Below are positions 45,296 to 56,909 of a stretch of 64,000 nucleotides of DNA, one piece after another. Where the stretch lies: positions 4,400,867 to 4,464,866 of the forward strand of contig JABAKD010000017.1 of the NCBI GenBank assembly GCA_012845835.1, written 5' to 3'. This stretch comes from Undaria pinnatifida (lineage: Eukaryota; Sar; Phaeophyceae; Laminariales; Alariaceae). The notes below the pieces were generated by a model. It saw only the letters and a program-made list of their open reading frames with translations, was not told where the DNA came from and ran no database searches. The position numbers and the translations under genes are program-made. How positions within the stretch are numbered: position 1 is the stretch's first letter; the number at the start of each line of letters is the position of its first letter.

Positions 45296-45694
45296 CGCGT
45301 GCTGCGACACAGAGGTAGCAGTTTTTTTTCGTCTGAAAATGGTGTCTGAACGAAGGGGCTTCTTCCTTAGCCCCAAAACGACCGGAAATTTAAAAATGTG
45401 TATGTACGTATGCACTTTTTTTTGCACGATATCAACTCTCAGTGTTGTATATACGAACCTTTGGCCAGATGGAATGTTCTATCCGAGTGTTGCGAGGGCG
45501 GTTTGATTTTTCTCCCCGAAATCAGGCTAAGCCCTTTAGAGCCCCCTAACCCCTCCCTATACTAAATCCAAGTATTTTTTCCCCAAAAACGGGTTTCCAG
45601 TTGTAAAGGGGTTATGACCTTTTCCAAATCGAGGAAACCCCAAAAGCAAAAAAAAAAAGTTGTGCACCTCGATGATCGTGTACGTAGCACGCGT
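45296..45694. mobile_element. MITE family A, copy 2, carrying a family B insertion
   Basis: Left end GCGTGCTGCGACACAGAGGT, right end GTGCACCTCGATGATCG then GTAGCACGCG. A family B MITE (45527-45615) interrupts it at the place where other copies read GTCTTAAGCTCC. Confidence 0.7.
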
Positions 45695-45695
45695 G

Positions 45696-45790
45696 TTAAC
45701 CCCTTTACAACTGGAAACCCGTTTTTGAGGGACAAAATTACTTGGATTTAGTATAGGGAGGGGTTCGGCGGCTCCAAAGAAAGGCGTTAA
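45696..45790. mobile_element. TTAA MITE family B, 95 bp, intact ends
   Basis: TTAACCCCTTTACAACTGG at the left, GGCTCCAAAGAAAGGCGTTAA region at the right; both TTAA copies are kept. Confidence 0.82.
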
Positions 45791-45894
45791 ATGGGGTCCA
45801 CAAGAGCAAACAAAGCATACCGTGTCTCGGGGCAGCGTGCGTGTGGTAGATTTTGCACCCAGCATATGGTGTGCCGAGATGGCAGCTATACTAC

Positions 45895-46537
45895 TTCGGA
45901 GTATATACAGAGGCATCTCAGGGTCTAGATTTTTTTTTGCATTTTTTTTTTGCCTTGTTTTTTTTCTGAATGACGGGCGGTCCTTACCCTCCAAAATTGT
46001 CCCTGAGACATACTTTTTCTTTGGCGCATGGCTTTCGTTGTGTGCCTAAGCCGTAGGGGATTTTTCATCCGCGATAAAGCAGTTTTTTTTTTGTCTTGTT
46101 TTGTTTTTTGTTTTTTTCAAATATCTCAGCTTTTGGGGTCAAGAAGGTTTGTTTCTTAACCTCCCAAAGAGAAGAGGAACCTAAAAAAAACAAAAAAAAG
46201 TGGTACACTTCTATATCGTAGCACCCTTTCTCCAGACGCGCGTGCTACGATATAGAGGTGTGCACCCCCCCTTTTTTTTCTGAGGTGGTTCCTCAAAATA
46301 AATGGGAGCTTAAGACCACTTCCAAAAACCGATTTTTTGGGGAGAAAAATGAAAATTGCTAGATGACCCCGGACGAACGATCCCGTGGTCTAGGTACACA
46401 ACCAACGAGAGAACTATGCAAACGAAACGGTCTATTATTTTTTTTCCCCCCCGACAATTTGGGGTTAAGGAGCCCCGTCATTCAGAAAGAAAAATAGCCA
46501 AAGAAAGGTACAATACCTCTCTATCGTAGCACGCGTC
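45895..46537. mobile_element. MITE family A, copies 3 and 4 back to back
   Basis: Copy 3 ends GTACACTTCTATATCGTAGC at about 46222. Copy 4 runs 46237-46537 with both ends clear (CGCGTGCTACGATATAGAGG; CCTCTCTATCGTAGCACGCG). Confidence 0.75.
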
Positions 46538-46724
46538 AATGTACAGAGGCATTTCGCGGTGGGGGCTTTGCATTTTTTGGGCCAGACGCGTGCTACGATG
46601 TAGAGGTGTGCACCTTGTTAAGATACGGCCTCGAAAGGCCTGTGATTATTATCCGAATTTGAGATCATTTGGATGGGGTTCGTATGATAAGGTTGGCGTT
46701 TTATATTCGGAAAAGTTAGGAAAT

Positions 46725-46750
46725 AGATCGGAGGCACGTGCCTCCGATCT
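46725..46750. repeat. Perfect 26 bp palindrome
   Basis: AGATCGGAGGCAC followed by its exact reverse complement. No spacer. Confidence 0.9.
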
Positions 46751-46789
46751 TAGAAGCCATCCGGGGCTCTGGTGGAATCGAATAAAGCT

Positions 46790-47625
46790 AGTCGATCGGG
46801 ATCAGGGGCTACCGTCTTTCTAAGGGCGAGGCCTGTAGACTCAGCCAGAACCATCCCTGCATTAGAGTTCGTGACTGCGGGGAAGGGATTTCTGGGGATG
46901 GAGGAATTCCTGGTGGCAAGGTGCCCATTTTACGGTGAAGCGGAGGTTAATACGCGACATGCACGATTGTTTTACCGATCGGGCGCGCAAGTGAACCAGC
47001 ACCAACCCCTTGTGCCAACAGCTCTCCCGCACTGTTATGAGCGTGTTTATCCGCCACCAGGTGGAAAGCGGAGCCCCGTTCCACGCAGACAGGGATTTGC
47101 GAATGGACATCGTGATTGAGGCAGGTGGACTGAGAGATGCTACGGCATCGGAGTATCGCGACAAGTCGATGCTCCTCGACGTCACGTATGCGGACCCACA
47201 AGCAGGGGGTCCACATGCGCGCAGGAAGCGCGGATCGAAACGGACTAGCGGCTTCCACTTCCGAGGCGCGCAAGCGCAACCACTACGCTCGTCCGGGACA
47301 GGTGTCTTTCGACGAGCGCAGCTACAAACTCGCCACCCTCGCGGTGGAAAGCTTTAGGTGCCTCGGTAAAGAAGGCAGCGACCTGATCGATCAGGTGGCG
47401 CGGCAAGCGTCGTTGGAGGGACGGACGCATCGTCCCTAGCGCGGAAAGGCGTGTGCAAGGATCGCCTATTCCAGATCATCTCAGTGACCACTCAGGTCGC
47501 GATTTCGCGGAGAGTTCATCGGTATAGGCTATATCTGAGGAATCGTCAGGCCGCGCGGGGAAGGGAGGAAGAATCGAGAGGATTACGGCCACTGGCCTGG
47601 GGTGGCAATGTTGATGAGGATTAAG
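46790..47625 (+). pseudogene. LINE 3' end: zinc finger and restriction-like endonuclease region, frameshifted
   Basis: Three reading frames give one continuous family sequence. It begins with a decayed zinc finger, CPFYGEAEVNTRHARLF, where the usual second and last cysteines are Y and F. Then come RHQVESGAPFHADRDLRMDI, DKSMLLDVTYADPQAG, MRAGSADRNGLAASTSEARK, FDERSYKLATLAVESF and finally RLFQIISVTTQVAISRRVHR, with the frame ending GNVDED at a stop near 47623. Frame changes fall near 47010 and near 47205 (an extra G in a G run). A zinc finger followed by D..V and LLDVTY fits the C-terminal restriction-like endonuclease of R2-type LINEs (inference). Confidence 0.75.
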
Positions 47626-48229
47626 ATAGAATCTCAGCTTAAACATATATAGGGAAAGTCTCAGCTAAAACATATATAGGGAAAGGAAACAGTGGATAAA
47701 AGAGAAGATGTGGGGAAAGGAAATGGGCAAATGGTTGGCGGAAGATACCACTGCGTTATGGTGCGATCATTCGACTTCATATACTGTACTACTGCTGCTG
47801 CTTTATGGAAGGATGTTCGATTTACATCGGAACGGCATCTACGCTATGTTGTCGGAGGGCGAAAATAATAATCAAGGGGGCGTATTTCATAATGAAATTT
47901 TCATCATAACATCCCCCCGTGTCGTACCCTTGGCCAGATGCGAAAAAAAATGCGAAAACAAGCATTTGTGTGACAGCATTTTCCCGCGATATTGAGCGAA
48001 GGATTTCCGACGTTCAGGATATGTGTTTCATTTGCCTAACAAGCCTCTGTCGTGTAGCAGCCGTCAGTATCTGGTGCGTGCGATGAAAAGCGCTTCTTCT
48101 CTCACATGACCTCTGTCCACGCAGTGTACGGGCACGCTCTGGTGCGAGGGTCCCACCGTGATGCGGGCATTGCCTCCTAGCAAAGGCACCGCAGAGAGTC
48201 ATTCCTTGCGCTAGCACGGTGCGGCGGTA
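47626..48229. other. No gene seen
   Basis: A short direct repeat (CTCAGCTTAAACATATATAG / CTCAGCTAAAACATATATAG) lies just after the LINE end. Open frames here carry no recognisable motif. Confidence 0.5.
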
Positions 48230-48746
48230 AGTTTCCGAGCTCGTAACACGAGGAGCTCAATAATTTTCTCCCCCCCTGAAACATGACTTTCAAAGACATT
48301 CGGTCGCGCGACCCCCCGCCCCCCGACCGTATATTTTTCTCTGCGCTCTAGCTAGTCCTAGAAGAGCAATCACTCCCGTAAAATTATCATACCGAAGCTT
48401 CTCTAACCCCCATAGTTCTACATTTGGGGAGCTCGACCGGAGGCGCACGGTAGAGGTGTTTACAGCGGAAACTTTTGAGCTCCTATCATGAGGAGCTAGC
48501 TCAGTATCTCACCCGATGGTACTACATGACTTCATCGACACGAGGCACCCGTTTTGTTCGCACAACCCGACCAAGCTTGTACTATGCCTGCCTTTGTCCT
48601 AAATCACGTGCGTGTACCCTCTGGTGAAACGATTTTAGACCACAGAGTACATACAACTGATAGCTCCTCGCTCGAGGAGCTTCGATCGGACAACCAGGTA
48701 CATTGTTAGTTTATCCGACAACTGCAAACCCTACACCGTGGGATGG
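48230..48746. mobile_element. MITE family E, expanded copy
   Basis: The right end CCCTACACCGTGGGATGG and several inner GAGCTCCT/AGGAGCTC palindromes are kept. It is about twice the length of the other two copies and the left end is unclear. Confidence 0.55.
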
Positions 48747-48879
48747 CTCAAACGTCTCGCTCGAAAAAGTGCTACCCGTACCGGAGAATAACTCGAAGCG
48801 CGTCTCGTCCGCCGGCAACTATAAATGACGCCCACAACTTGACGGCAGTTACAAAACGTCCTGCGGCGATAGCGGCGCG

Positions 48880-49185
48880 CCTCTTTTTTTTCGGAGGTGT
48901 GTTCCTCAATTTGGGTTCGGAGGTTTGTTCCTCAATTTGGGAGCTTAAGACACGTCCTTCTTGACCCAAAAAACTGTTTCTTTTTTGGGGGAGAAAAACA
49001 AAACTGCTATGATACCCGGGAGGGGGGGGGATAAAAAAAATCCCGTGAGTCGTCCTCCCACGGTGCACAGCGAGAATCATGCAAAAAATTAATGGGGCGT
49101 GTTTTCCAACAATTTTGGTTAAAGGAGCCCCCCCGTCGTTCAGAAAACAAAAGACTGATTCTACGATAGCCCCCCCAAAAACCAG
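48880..49185. mobile_element. MITE family A, copy 5
   Basis: Inner order: TTCCTCAATTTGGGAGCTTA, TTTTTTGGGGGAGAAAAAC, AACTGCTATGATACCCGGGA, TTTTGGTTAAAGGAGCCCCC. Ends are degraded. Confidence 0.7.
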
Positions 49186-49969
49186 CGATTTTGTTTAACC
49201 AACGTTTCATGGCTGCTCGACACAAGGAAGGATACTATCGAAAACATACCATCCACACATTTTCTTGTGTGCAAAGGTCTTTCGATCGATGACGTCGGGG
49301 GGTCGAGGGACACCGTCTTTCAGGAGAAACAATCGAGAGCTGGTTTTGAAACCAGCGATTTCGTTAAAGAAAAGGGTGTTGGGGGGGCTACCGTAGAACG
49401 ACTCAAAATAGTAAAAAAAAAAATGGTATACCTGCTATCGCAAAAAGGGTCGGGCGGGTACCAAATGTCCTGCTGCGCAAACTCCTCGCGACAGAGCTAT
49501 TCTATCTTGCCAGGGAAATGGTGCAAAACTTACACCGAGGGGAGAATAGTGAAGGGGGCGGGGGGGCGGGGACTAGGGGTGGGGGGGGGGGGGGGGTATG
49601 GGCTTGAAAGTAGACCGACGAGCGCCCAAGTGTAGGCCTCTCTTGCACGCAGACCGAAAGAAAACACGTTCCGCGCTTGGATCCGCGATCCGATTTTGAG
49701 AGCCCGTTCAACCAGGCGCCTTGCCTTTTACTTGCGGGCGTTGTCGCCGTCTGGAGGACAATAACGATAAGAAAAGCTTACCCCGATGTTTTTGGGTGTT
49801 TGCGATTCCATTCGTCGGGGTACGGCTTACGCCGCGCCGTCGGATCGTTTGAACACACCATCGGAAGTTTTTTCGCATCCGTGTTTTAGATCACAAGTCT
49901 TTTTCTGTGTTCCGTGTATGTATGGACCTTCTGCACGGAGGAGTTTTCAGAAAGCCAGGGTGCACCGGT

Positions 49970-50247
49970 ACCACTTTTTTTTTTTCCTGTAAATGTTCCT
50001 CAATTTTGGGAAGGCTTCAAAATACCTCTCCTACCAAAAAAATGTTTTTTTTTTGGAGAGAAAATGAAACTGCTATGATATACCGGATGAAAAATCCCAT
50101 GCCCTATGTACACAACGAAAATCATTTAAAAACGAATAAACGTCCTATTATTTATTTTTTCCCGACGATTTTGGGTCAAGGATCCCCGTCATTCAGAAAG
50201 CAAAATTGCCAAAAAAAGGTATACCTCTTTATCGTATCATGCGTCCA
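49970..50247. mobile_element. MITE family A, copy 6
   Basis: TTCCTCAATTTTGGGAAGGC, AACTGCTATGATATACCGGA, CGATTTTGGGTCAAGGATCC, and the end TATACCTCTTTATCGTATCA. Confidence 0.78.
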
Positions 50248-50439
50248 GACCAAGGTTTTGGGGTGTCGGGGCTTGCCCCCATTTGCACGAGCGACCCCGT
50301 ACAACACGCGGGGGCTGAAACGCTATCTTAGTAGGCGATTTTTTTTTGTTGTTGAAGCTTGCGCGCGCGCGCGGCTCACCCATTCATTCCTAATTGCGGA
50401 TTCATATCGCAAAGTTTATGCAGCTCACGAAAGCTTGAG

Positions 50440-50925
50440 ACCGCAAAGAAAGAAAGGAACACGGGGGCCACTGGGGGCGAGTGGAAGACCGCAAAGGAAG
50501 GAACACGGGGGCCACTGGGGGCGAGTGGAAGACCGCAAAGGAAGGAACACGGGGGCCACTGGGGGCGAGTGGAAGACCGCAAAGGAAGGAACACGGGGGC
50601 CACTGGGGGCGAGTGGAAGACCGCAAAGGAAGGAACACGGGGGCCACTGGGGTGAGTGGAAGACCACAAAGAAAGGAACACGGGCCACTGGGGCGAGTGG
50701 AAGACCGCAAAGGAAGGGAAACGCGGGCCACTGGGGCGAATGGAAGACCGCAAAGGAAGGGAAACGCGGGCCACTGGGGCGAGTGGAAGACCGCAAAGGA
50801 AGGGAAACGCGGGCCACTGGGGCGAATGGAAGACCGCAAAGAAAGGGGACACGGGGGTCACTGGGGGCGAGTGGAAGACCACAAAGAAAGGAACACGGGG
50901 GCCACTGGGGCGAGTGACTGACCCC
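50440..50925. repeat. 44 bp minisatellite, ~11 units
   Basis: Unit: GACCGCAAAGGAAGGAACAC then GGGGGCCACTGGGGGCGAGTGGAA. Two subtypes alternate (GGAACACGGG and GGGAAACGCG). All frames stay open because the unit has no stop; 44 is not a multiple of three, so the frame rotates from unit to unit. Confidence 0.95.
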
Positions 50926-51054
50926 CAGCCACGACTAAAAGAGGCCCCAAAAGTGACCCCCCCTCTGCTGTAGCCCGAATGACTAAGGCAAGCAACAAAT
51001 GAGTACGCCCCAGTAGACTTTTTCTTGCAGACTGGGGTCGTTCGTCGTTTTTTT

Positions 51055-51400
51055 TTTGGCTTGTTTCATCTCGCTTTTATTTCTCCAGCTCAACTCGTGT
51101 AGTTGTTTACCCTCCGCGCGGCATTCTCAACATGCCGTGGTCGCAGTCGTCGCCCCTTCCTCTCCCCCCCCCCCCCCCCTTTCCCCACTCGTACGTGCCT
51201 TCGTTTTTATCGCCCCGTGTACGGCGGGTTTAACTTTTTTTTTTTTTTTTCGTGGTCGTCGATTTTTGCCGATTCGTGACTCTCTGGTACTTTCTGCGAT
51301 TTGCGACGACTCAGAAAGAAGGCCTGTCTGTGCGCAACGCACCAGCCGAGGTTCGAACCCCAGCGCAACTGCTCCGGCAAGGATTTTCTCTGGTCAAGTT
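51055..51400 (-). mobile_element. Diverged SINE family D relative
   Basis: It shares layout with family D: T-rich left end, CATGCCGTGGTCGCAGTCGT, CTTCGTTTTTATCGC, and a right-hand tRNA-like part with B-box GGGGTTCGAACC on the minus strand. The head differs from the other copies. Confidence 0.6.
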
Positions 51401-53289
51401 CTTACCAAAAATAGTAAATCCTGATTAAAATAACAAGAAAGTCACGCGGGGTCAATTTGTTTTTGTTAGTTTGCGTCGTGTCCCGTTTCTTTGGCACGAA
51501 TGGTGACGTCCTTCTTTTTTTTTTCAAATAGAACAGTTCTCGTTATATCATATGTCGCGCGGCTCACGTGACGGATATTACACCGATTCGCGAAATGGTC
51601 TCACCTTGTTTATGTGTTAGGATTCGTCACAATTTGTTTTGTTCCTTAAGGACGGTTCGTCGTTCCTAACGAGCGAAAAAAAAACACATTTTCGTCTGAC
51701 GAAAAACGAAACCTGTTTTATAATATTTTTAATTTCGTAGAGGCCACGTTTTCGGAAAAACAAGATCACGCGTTATTAACTCGAGAATCGGACCATCGTT
51801 TGTTTTTTTTTTGCCAGAGGTACATTTGTGGCAGTTTTTTTTTTTTCGCTTTTTCATTTTTGATGTGGGTCACGATTCGTGAGCGAACATCACGTTTCGC
51901 GCGAAAAAATATCACGAACACATTTATATTTTTGTTGAGATTCGCCAATATTTTGGTTTTGTTTCTCTTGCAGGACCGGTCCTTATCCGTGCATCGTCGA
52001 TCGACAAAAAAATCTCAAAGGCAGGGAATTACCACGGCAGCGCCGTTTCTCTTCTCCCGAGGACAAAACGCGCCGCATGACAGACGGAAATACTACAAAA
52101 ACCGACAGACAGAAAAAAAACCCGACACGGCAACGAGGACCGACGGACAGACAGATAAACACAGACAGACAAGAAATCAAGGAGGACTAAAGAGAGACGC
52201 ATTTAATCAGACGAATCGAAAGGCGTTGTAAGTCGATAGACAGCTGCAGACAAGGTCGATATTTATGACAGATCCAACGCGAACACGGAAATATATATAT
52301 ATATATATATCCCGTCCGACAAAAGCATGCAATGCAGCGCGCTGCTGCTTCCTTTTTGTTTGTACGTGTTCGTGTGCATGTGAGTGGGGAGTATCTGTGC
52401 AGTACACTGCCGCTGTTGCTAAAGTTCCTATAGCTGTTGCTGCTGCTATTGCGTCTACTTCTGATCCTATGCACCTACCTGCTGCGTCTGCTGTTTTTCC
52501 TAATCCTGTTTCTGCTGTCCCAGGTATGCTAAAACTGCTGAATCTGCCGTTGCTTCTTCCACTACTGCCTCTGCTGCCTTTGCTTTCTGCTGCTGCTGCT
52601 GCTGCTGCTTTCGCAGCATTCACTAACGTGGAGCGAGCACCGACCTACCCACCAACCCACCCACCAACCCACCATCCACAAACCCCCAAGCCAGCCCCAA
52701 CTTCCCCCACGAGCCATTCACAAGCCTTCCACAAGCCATACTACTAGCCATCTACTACGCCACCCACAACCCACCGTTCGGCGGTAGGTAAACAAACCCT
52801 TCGAGACCTCGCCGCAATGCAAAAATAAATAGCGTCTCGAAGAGGCCCGTCGTTGTCGTCGCCACCATCCCCCCCCCCTCGCCCGCTGGAGGAGATCGGG
52901 GACGGGAAGGAAGGGAGGGACATCCCCCCCCCCCATAAAAAAGAGCCTCCCGCACCCAAAAGCCGCCCCACTCTCTAAAAAAACCGGAAAAAACATACAC
53001 ACCCTCGTATATGCTATGGGCAGTATATCTGGGCTCCATCACCACCCATTGCAATCGTCATCGTCATCGTCATCGTCGCCGTCATGATCTGCCGGCGAGC
53101 TGCTGATTTGGACACAGCTCAGTAATTAGTACTGTACGGATCCCTCAATCAAGGAGCTTCTAGTTGGAGCATAGGAGGCTTGACACCTTGCTGGGACACC
53201 AGCCTTAAGGCTCTTTTTGTACTATACCAGGTACAGTAGGGTAGCAAGATGGCGGTGAGCCAGAAGAGCACTAAAACCGCCTTGTCGGG
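51401..53289. other. No gene seen; AT-rich then triplet-rich DNA
   Basis: 51400-52230 is AT-rich with many T runs. 52290-52310 is a short (TA)n. 52410-52620 has CTG-type triplets. 52640-53000 is CCAACC- and C-rich. No exon could be assembled. Confidence 0.5.
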
Positions 53290-53705
53290 GGACGCCGCCT
53301 GATTCAGTCTTGGTTGTGAGTGCGATTCTCCAGTCGCGCCAAGCGATTTTTGACCGCCTTTGTATCGGGATACCGCCCTACTCAGGCCGTCTTATGTCGG
53401 GATACCGCCTTACTAAGGCCTAAGGCCGCCTTCTGTCGGGATACCGCCTTACTCACACCGCCTTATATCCTGATACCGCCTTACTCAGACCGTCTTGTAT
53501 CGGGATACCGCCTTACTCAGACCGCCTTGTATCGGGATACCGCCTTACTCAGACCGCCTCATATCGGGATACCGCCTTACTCAGGCCGCTTTATGTCGGG
53601 ATACTGCATTACTCAGACCGCCTTATATCGGAATGCCGCCTTACTCAGACCACCTTGTATCGGGATACCGCCTTACTCAGACCGCCTTATATCGGCACAC
53701 CCCCT
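53290..53705. repeat. Family G array, ~11 units of ~33 bp
   Basis: Leader GTTGTGAGTGCGATTCTCCA, GTCGCGCCAAGCGATTTTTG, then CCGCCTTATATCGGGATACC then GCCTTACTCAGA units. Same plan as the intron 7 copy. Confidence 0.9.
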
Positions 53706-54179
53706 ACTGTAGGAGTTTAGCGAGACGCTCGCCGATGCACATGACGTTTTCCTTTTTTTGGACGACGAGTTGTGTCTTTTTCGCACACCTGCCGCCGTGG
53801 CAATATACTGGAACTTTGTAGCGCCCCCCCCCCAAAAAAAAACACGATAACCCCTGGCGTTTTTGTCAGAAGGCCATGTCTTAACCGCACGTCTGTAGTA
53901 GTATGCCGCATCGTTTCAACCCCCCCCCCCGGCCAAGAGCGTGCGCCCGAAGTATTTCCCGGTGGTCCCACTTGCCGATGTCTTGACATGTTCCGGATGT
54001 TCTTATTGCTCCCGAGGTTTATGATGCGGGGGCTATTTCTTTGTTCGTGCAAGCGTTATCGCTATTCTCATAAGGGGGGGGGCGTTATTTGGGTTATCCG
54101 TGGGCGAAGGGCTGGTCGATCAACCGGCTGCAGATGATGGGGTTCGTCCAACTTGGAGTGAGAGATCCTGTCTCAACCG

Positions 54180-54640
54180 TGAGTGGGGCAGGGCGGGGGG
54201 TGGAGGTGGTGGGGACGCGGGGACGAGAGGGGGACGGGGGGGGGGGGGACGGGTAATTGCGCAAGGAGGGAAGACAGGGGTGGGGGGGAGAGGGGAGGGA
54301 AAGGGGGGGCGAGGGGAAGAGTGGGGGGAATGGGGAGGAGGAAGGAGGAGCAAGGGGAGAACGGGAGAGGGGAGAGAGACGGAGGGGAGGGGGGGGGGGG
54401 GGAGGGCGAGGGAGAAGGGCAGGGTTAGCTTTAGCTTTCGAAATGATGATGGGACGGGGCGAAGGCGAAGGGAGAGGGGAGGGGAGGGGGGCGGGAAGGC
54501 GAGGGGAGAGCGGGGGCGGGAGGGTGGGGGGAGGAAATTTTTTGATTTGTTTATTAAATCTCGAAAGGAAGGGGCGGAGGGATCCAGAGGGGGGGGGAGG
54601 GGGGGGGGGGGGGTTATGTTGGTTTTGGAAGGGTGGATGC
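54180..54640. repeat. G-rich, strand-asymmetric low-complexity tract
   Basis: Nearly pure G/A plus strand (GGGGAGAGGGGAGG types). The long glycine/arginine open frames here are compositional. Confidence 0.85.
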
Positions 54641-54716
54641 GGGAAGGGGACAGTCCAGCTTAGGGTTTGCAGTCCTGGCCTGCCGAAACTAGGGGGGAGG
54701 GGTGTGTGAGGAGGAG

Positions 54717-54985
54717 ACGCGTGCTACAATAGTAGAGGTGCACTTTTTTTTTTCTTGATACTACCCCTCAATTTTGGGAGCTCAAGACCTCTCCCAAAAA
54801 CTGATTGGGAGAGAAACAAACCTGCTACATACCAGATGAAAAATACCATGAACTAGGTGTGCACAATGCGAGAACCATTGCAAAATAAACGGGGCGTATT
54901 TTCCGACGAATTTGGGTTAAGGAGCCCCATCATTCAGAAATCATTTCAGGCTAAAAAAGGTATACCTCTACCGTAGCATGCGCGT
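54717..54985. mobile_element. MITE family A, copy 7
   Basis: Left CGTGCTACAATAGTAGAGGT, right TATACCTCTACCGTAGCATG. Inner CCTCAATTTTGGGAGCTCAA, GGTTAAGGAGCCCCATCATT. Confidence 0.82.
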
Positions 54986-55926
54986 GGGGGGAAGGCTGGC
55001 GGGGGGGGGGGGGGGGCGCACTTATTCATTGTTTTAGCTTTCGCAACGTTGATGAGGGGAGGGGGGGGTGGTTGGAGGCGGGGACAGGGGGGGGGGGGGG
55101 TATTTGCTGTGCCTTGTTTTAGTTTTCGCAAGGCCGATTAAGGAAGGAGTTGGGGGGGGGGGAAGGGGGGGGGCATAATCGTTTGCAGGGGCGATGCGGG
55201 GGAGCGGAAGGGGGGGGGTATTCGGGTTCGGCATTCACGACCGAGTGAAGGACCCTCCTTGCTGGGATTTGGGAGTAAGCGTTGGGGGTACCGATACGGT
55301 TGGTGACAGCGTGAGGGCTAGCGCTACGGTCAGGATCATGGTCAGGACTAAGGTTCGACAATCACGAGAGAGTGAACGTCCCCGACTCAGGCTACCGTAG
55401 GGGGGGGGGGTAACTTTTCGTATTTGTTTTGCAGTGGGTCGGGGACCTTCGCGCGGGTTGTCCCCCCCCCAAAAGTGTTCGCGCTGTTTTACTTTTTTCC
55501 TATGTTAACCCGCGGGAACGGAACGCAAAGCTACGACGCTGCGCCAAGAAAATCGCGTGGAGTGCTTTTTTGTTTGTTTGTTTGTTTGTTTGTTTGTTTT
55601 TTCCTGCAGAAGTCACTCGCGCGAGTGACGCTGCGCCAAAGAAAATCGCGTAAAAAAATGTTTTTTTTCTAGTTTTTTAGTTTTTTTTTTCCCCCTCGGC
55701 GTGTGGTACAGAGTAACTCGTGCGAGTGACTCAAAAACCCGACGACGTTGGTGAAAGACTGGGGGGTTACCCCCCTGTACCTCCCCGTACAGGAGTATTT
55801 GTTTCTTGACAGGGTCTCAACCGTGGAGGAGCCATTCCCGTCGCGGAATATCTCCTCCCAACCGCTCAAGTAGCCTTGGTAGCCTGTAACACGGTCTCTC
55901 CCTGTTGTCGCCATGGTCTCCCGTAG

Positions 55927-56184
55927 CGGTTCGCGCTACAACTCGTGCTACAAGAGAGGTGATGGGGCTGCTGAACCCACAAAATCGTCAAAAAAATAGG
56001 CCATTCTGTTTTTCATGGTTCTCTTCGTTGTATAATACCTAGTGGCCGTGGGTAGTTTCATCCGGTTAGCAGTTTTGGTTTTTCTCCCAAATCAGTTTTT
56101 TGGGTCAAGAAGGACGTATCTTGAGCTCCGACAGTGAGGGACCACCTCAGAAAAAATGTGGTGCACCGCTATCGTACCACGCGA
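55927..56184. mobile_element. MITE family A, copy 8
   Basis: Left GCGCTACAACTCGTGCTACA, right GTGCACCGCTATCGTACCAC. It includes AAATCAGTTTTTTGGGTC, TTGAGCTCCGACAGTGAGGG. Confidence 0.7.
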
Positions 56185-56285
56185 GCTAGGGTCGGGGTGA
56201 AGGTTTTGGGTTGTGCTTCGACGTTCGCGAGTGGATGAAGGTTCCCCGCCAGGGTTGCTAGATACAGGGTTGCGATTCGATCGAT

Positions 56286-56480
56286 GCCGACGCTTGCTAC
56301 GATTGAGGTAGCACTATTAATAGCTTCTAAACTTCGGGCTTCCTTAACGCCTTCACAACCTTGGAAACCCCTTTTTTGGGACAATTTTACTTGATGTTAG
56401 TATAGGGAGGGGAGTTTTGGGGCTTCGAAAGGGGTTAACCTAAAATATCGCTGGAAGAAAAAAAATGAGGCTTTTTTGTG
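56286..56480. mobile_element. MITE family A, truncated copy 9, with nested family B at 56344-56438
   Basis: The family A left part (CGCTTGCTACGATTGAGGTA, CTTCGGGCTTCC) is cut at TTAA by a 95 bp family B unit. It resumes as TTAACCTAAAATATCGCTGG, where uninterrupted copies read TTAACCCAAAATCGTCGG. Confidence 0.78.
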
Positions 56481-56909
56481 ACGAAGGCCAGAGGTAAGGA
56501 GAAAAGTCACGTACGAGTGACCTTGTTTTTGTTGCTGTGTGGCTCGGGGTCACTCGCGCGAGTGACCGACCCCCTCCCTGTTCCCTTCGCGGTGTTGTTT
56601 TAAGGCTTTGACACTTTTTTTTGTGTTTGCTATATTAAGCCGTAAATGGAATGATTTAGCTACGCTGCGCCAAAACAAATCGCCTAAAGTTCCCCCCCCC
56701 CCCCCCCCCCTCCCCTCCCGCGAGGTACAGAGTCACTCAGGCGAGTCGTGGCTCAAAACCCGGGAGTGGGAACGGGGTATTCCCACCCCCCCACCGTAGC
56801 CTTTGTCTCCAAGTTTTCCATTTTTTCCCCCCGTTTTATACATAGGATATGGCGTTTTTCATCGGGGAGCACTTTGTTTCCCCCCCCTCCAAATCAGTTG
56901 TTTGGGTGT

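Noticed and set aside
49907..50921. 336-codon open frame with repeated GPLGASGRPQRKEHGGHWG
   Set aside because: It is the 44 bp minisatellite read through; the period rotates the frame, all frames are open, and no start context or homology is seen.
54100..54709. 187-codon Gly/Arg-rich protein
   Set aside because: Reading of a G/A-only tract; open in several frames for lack of T.
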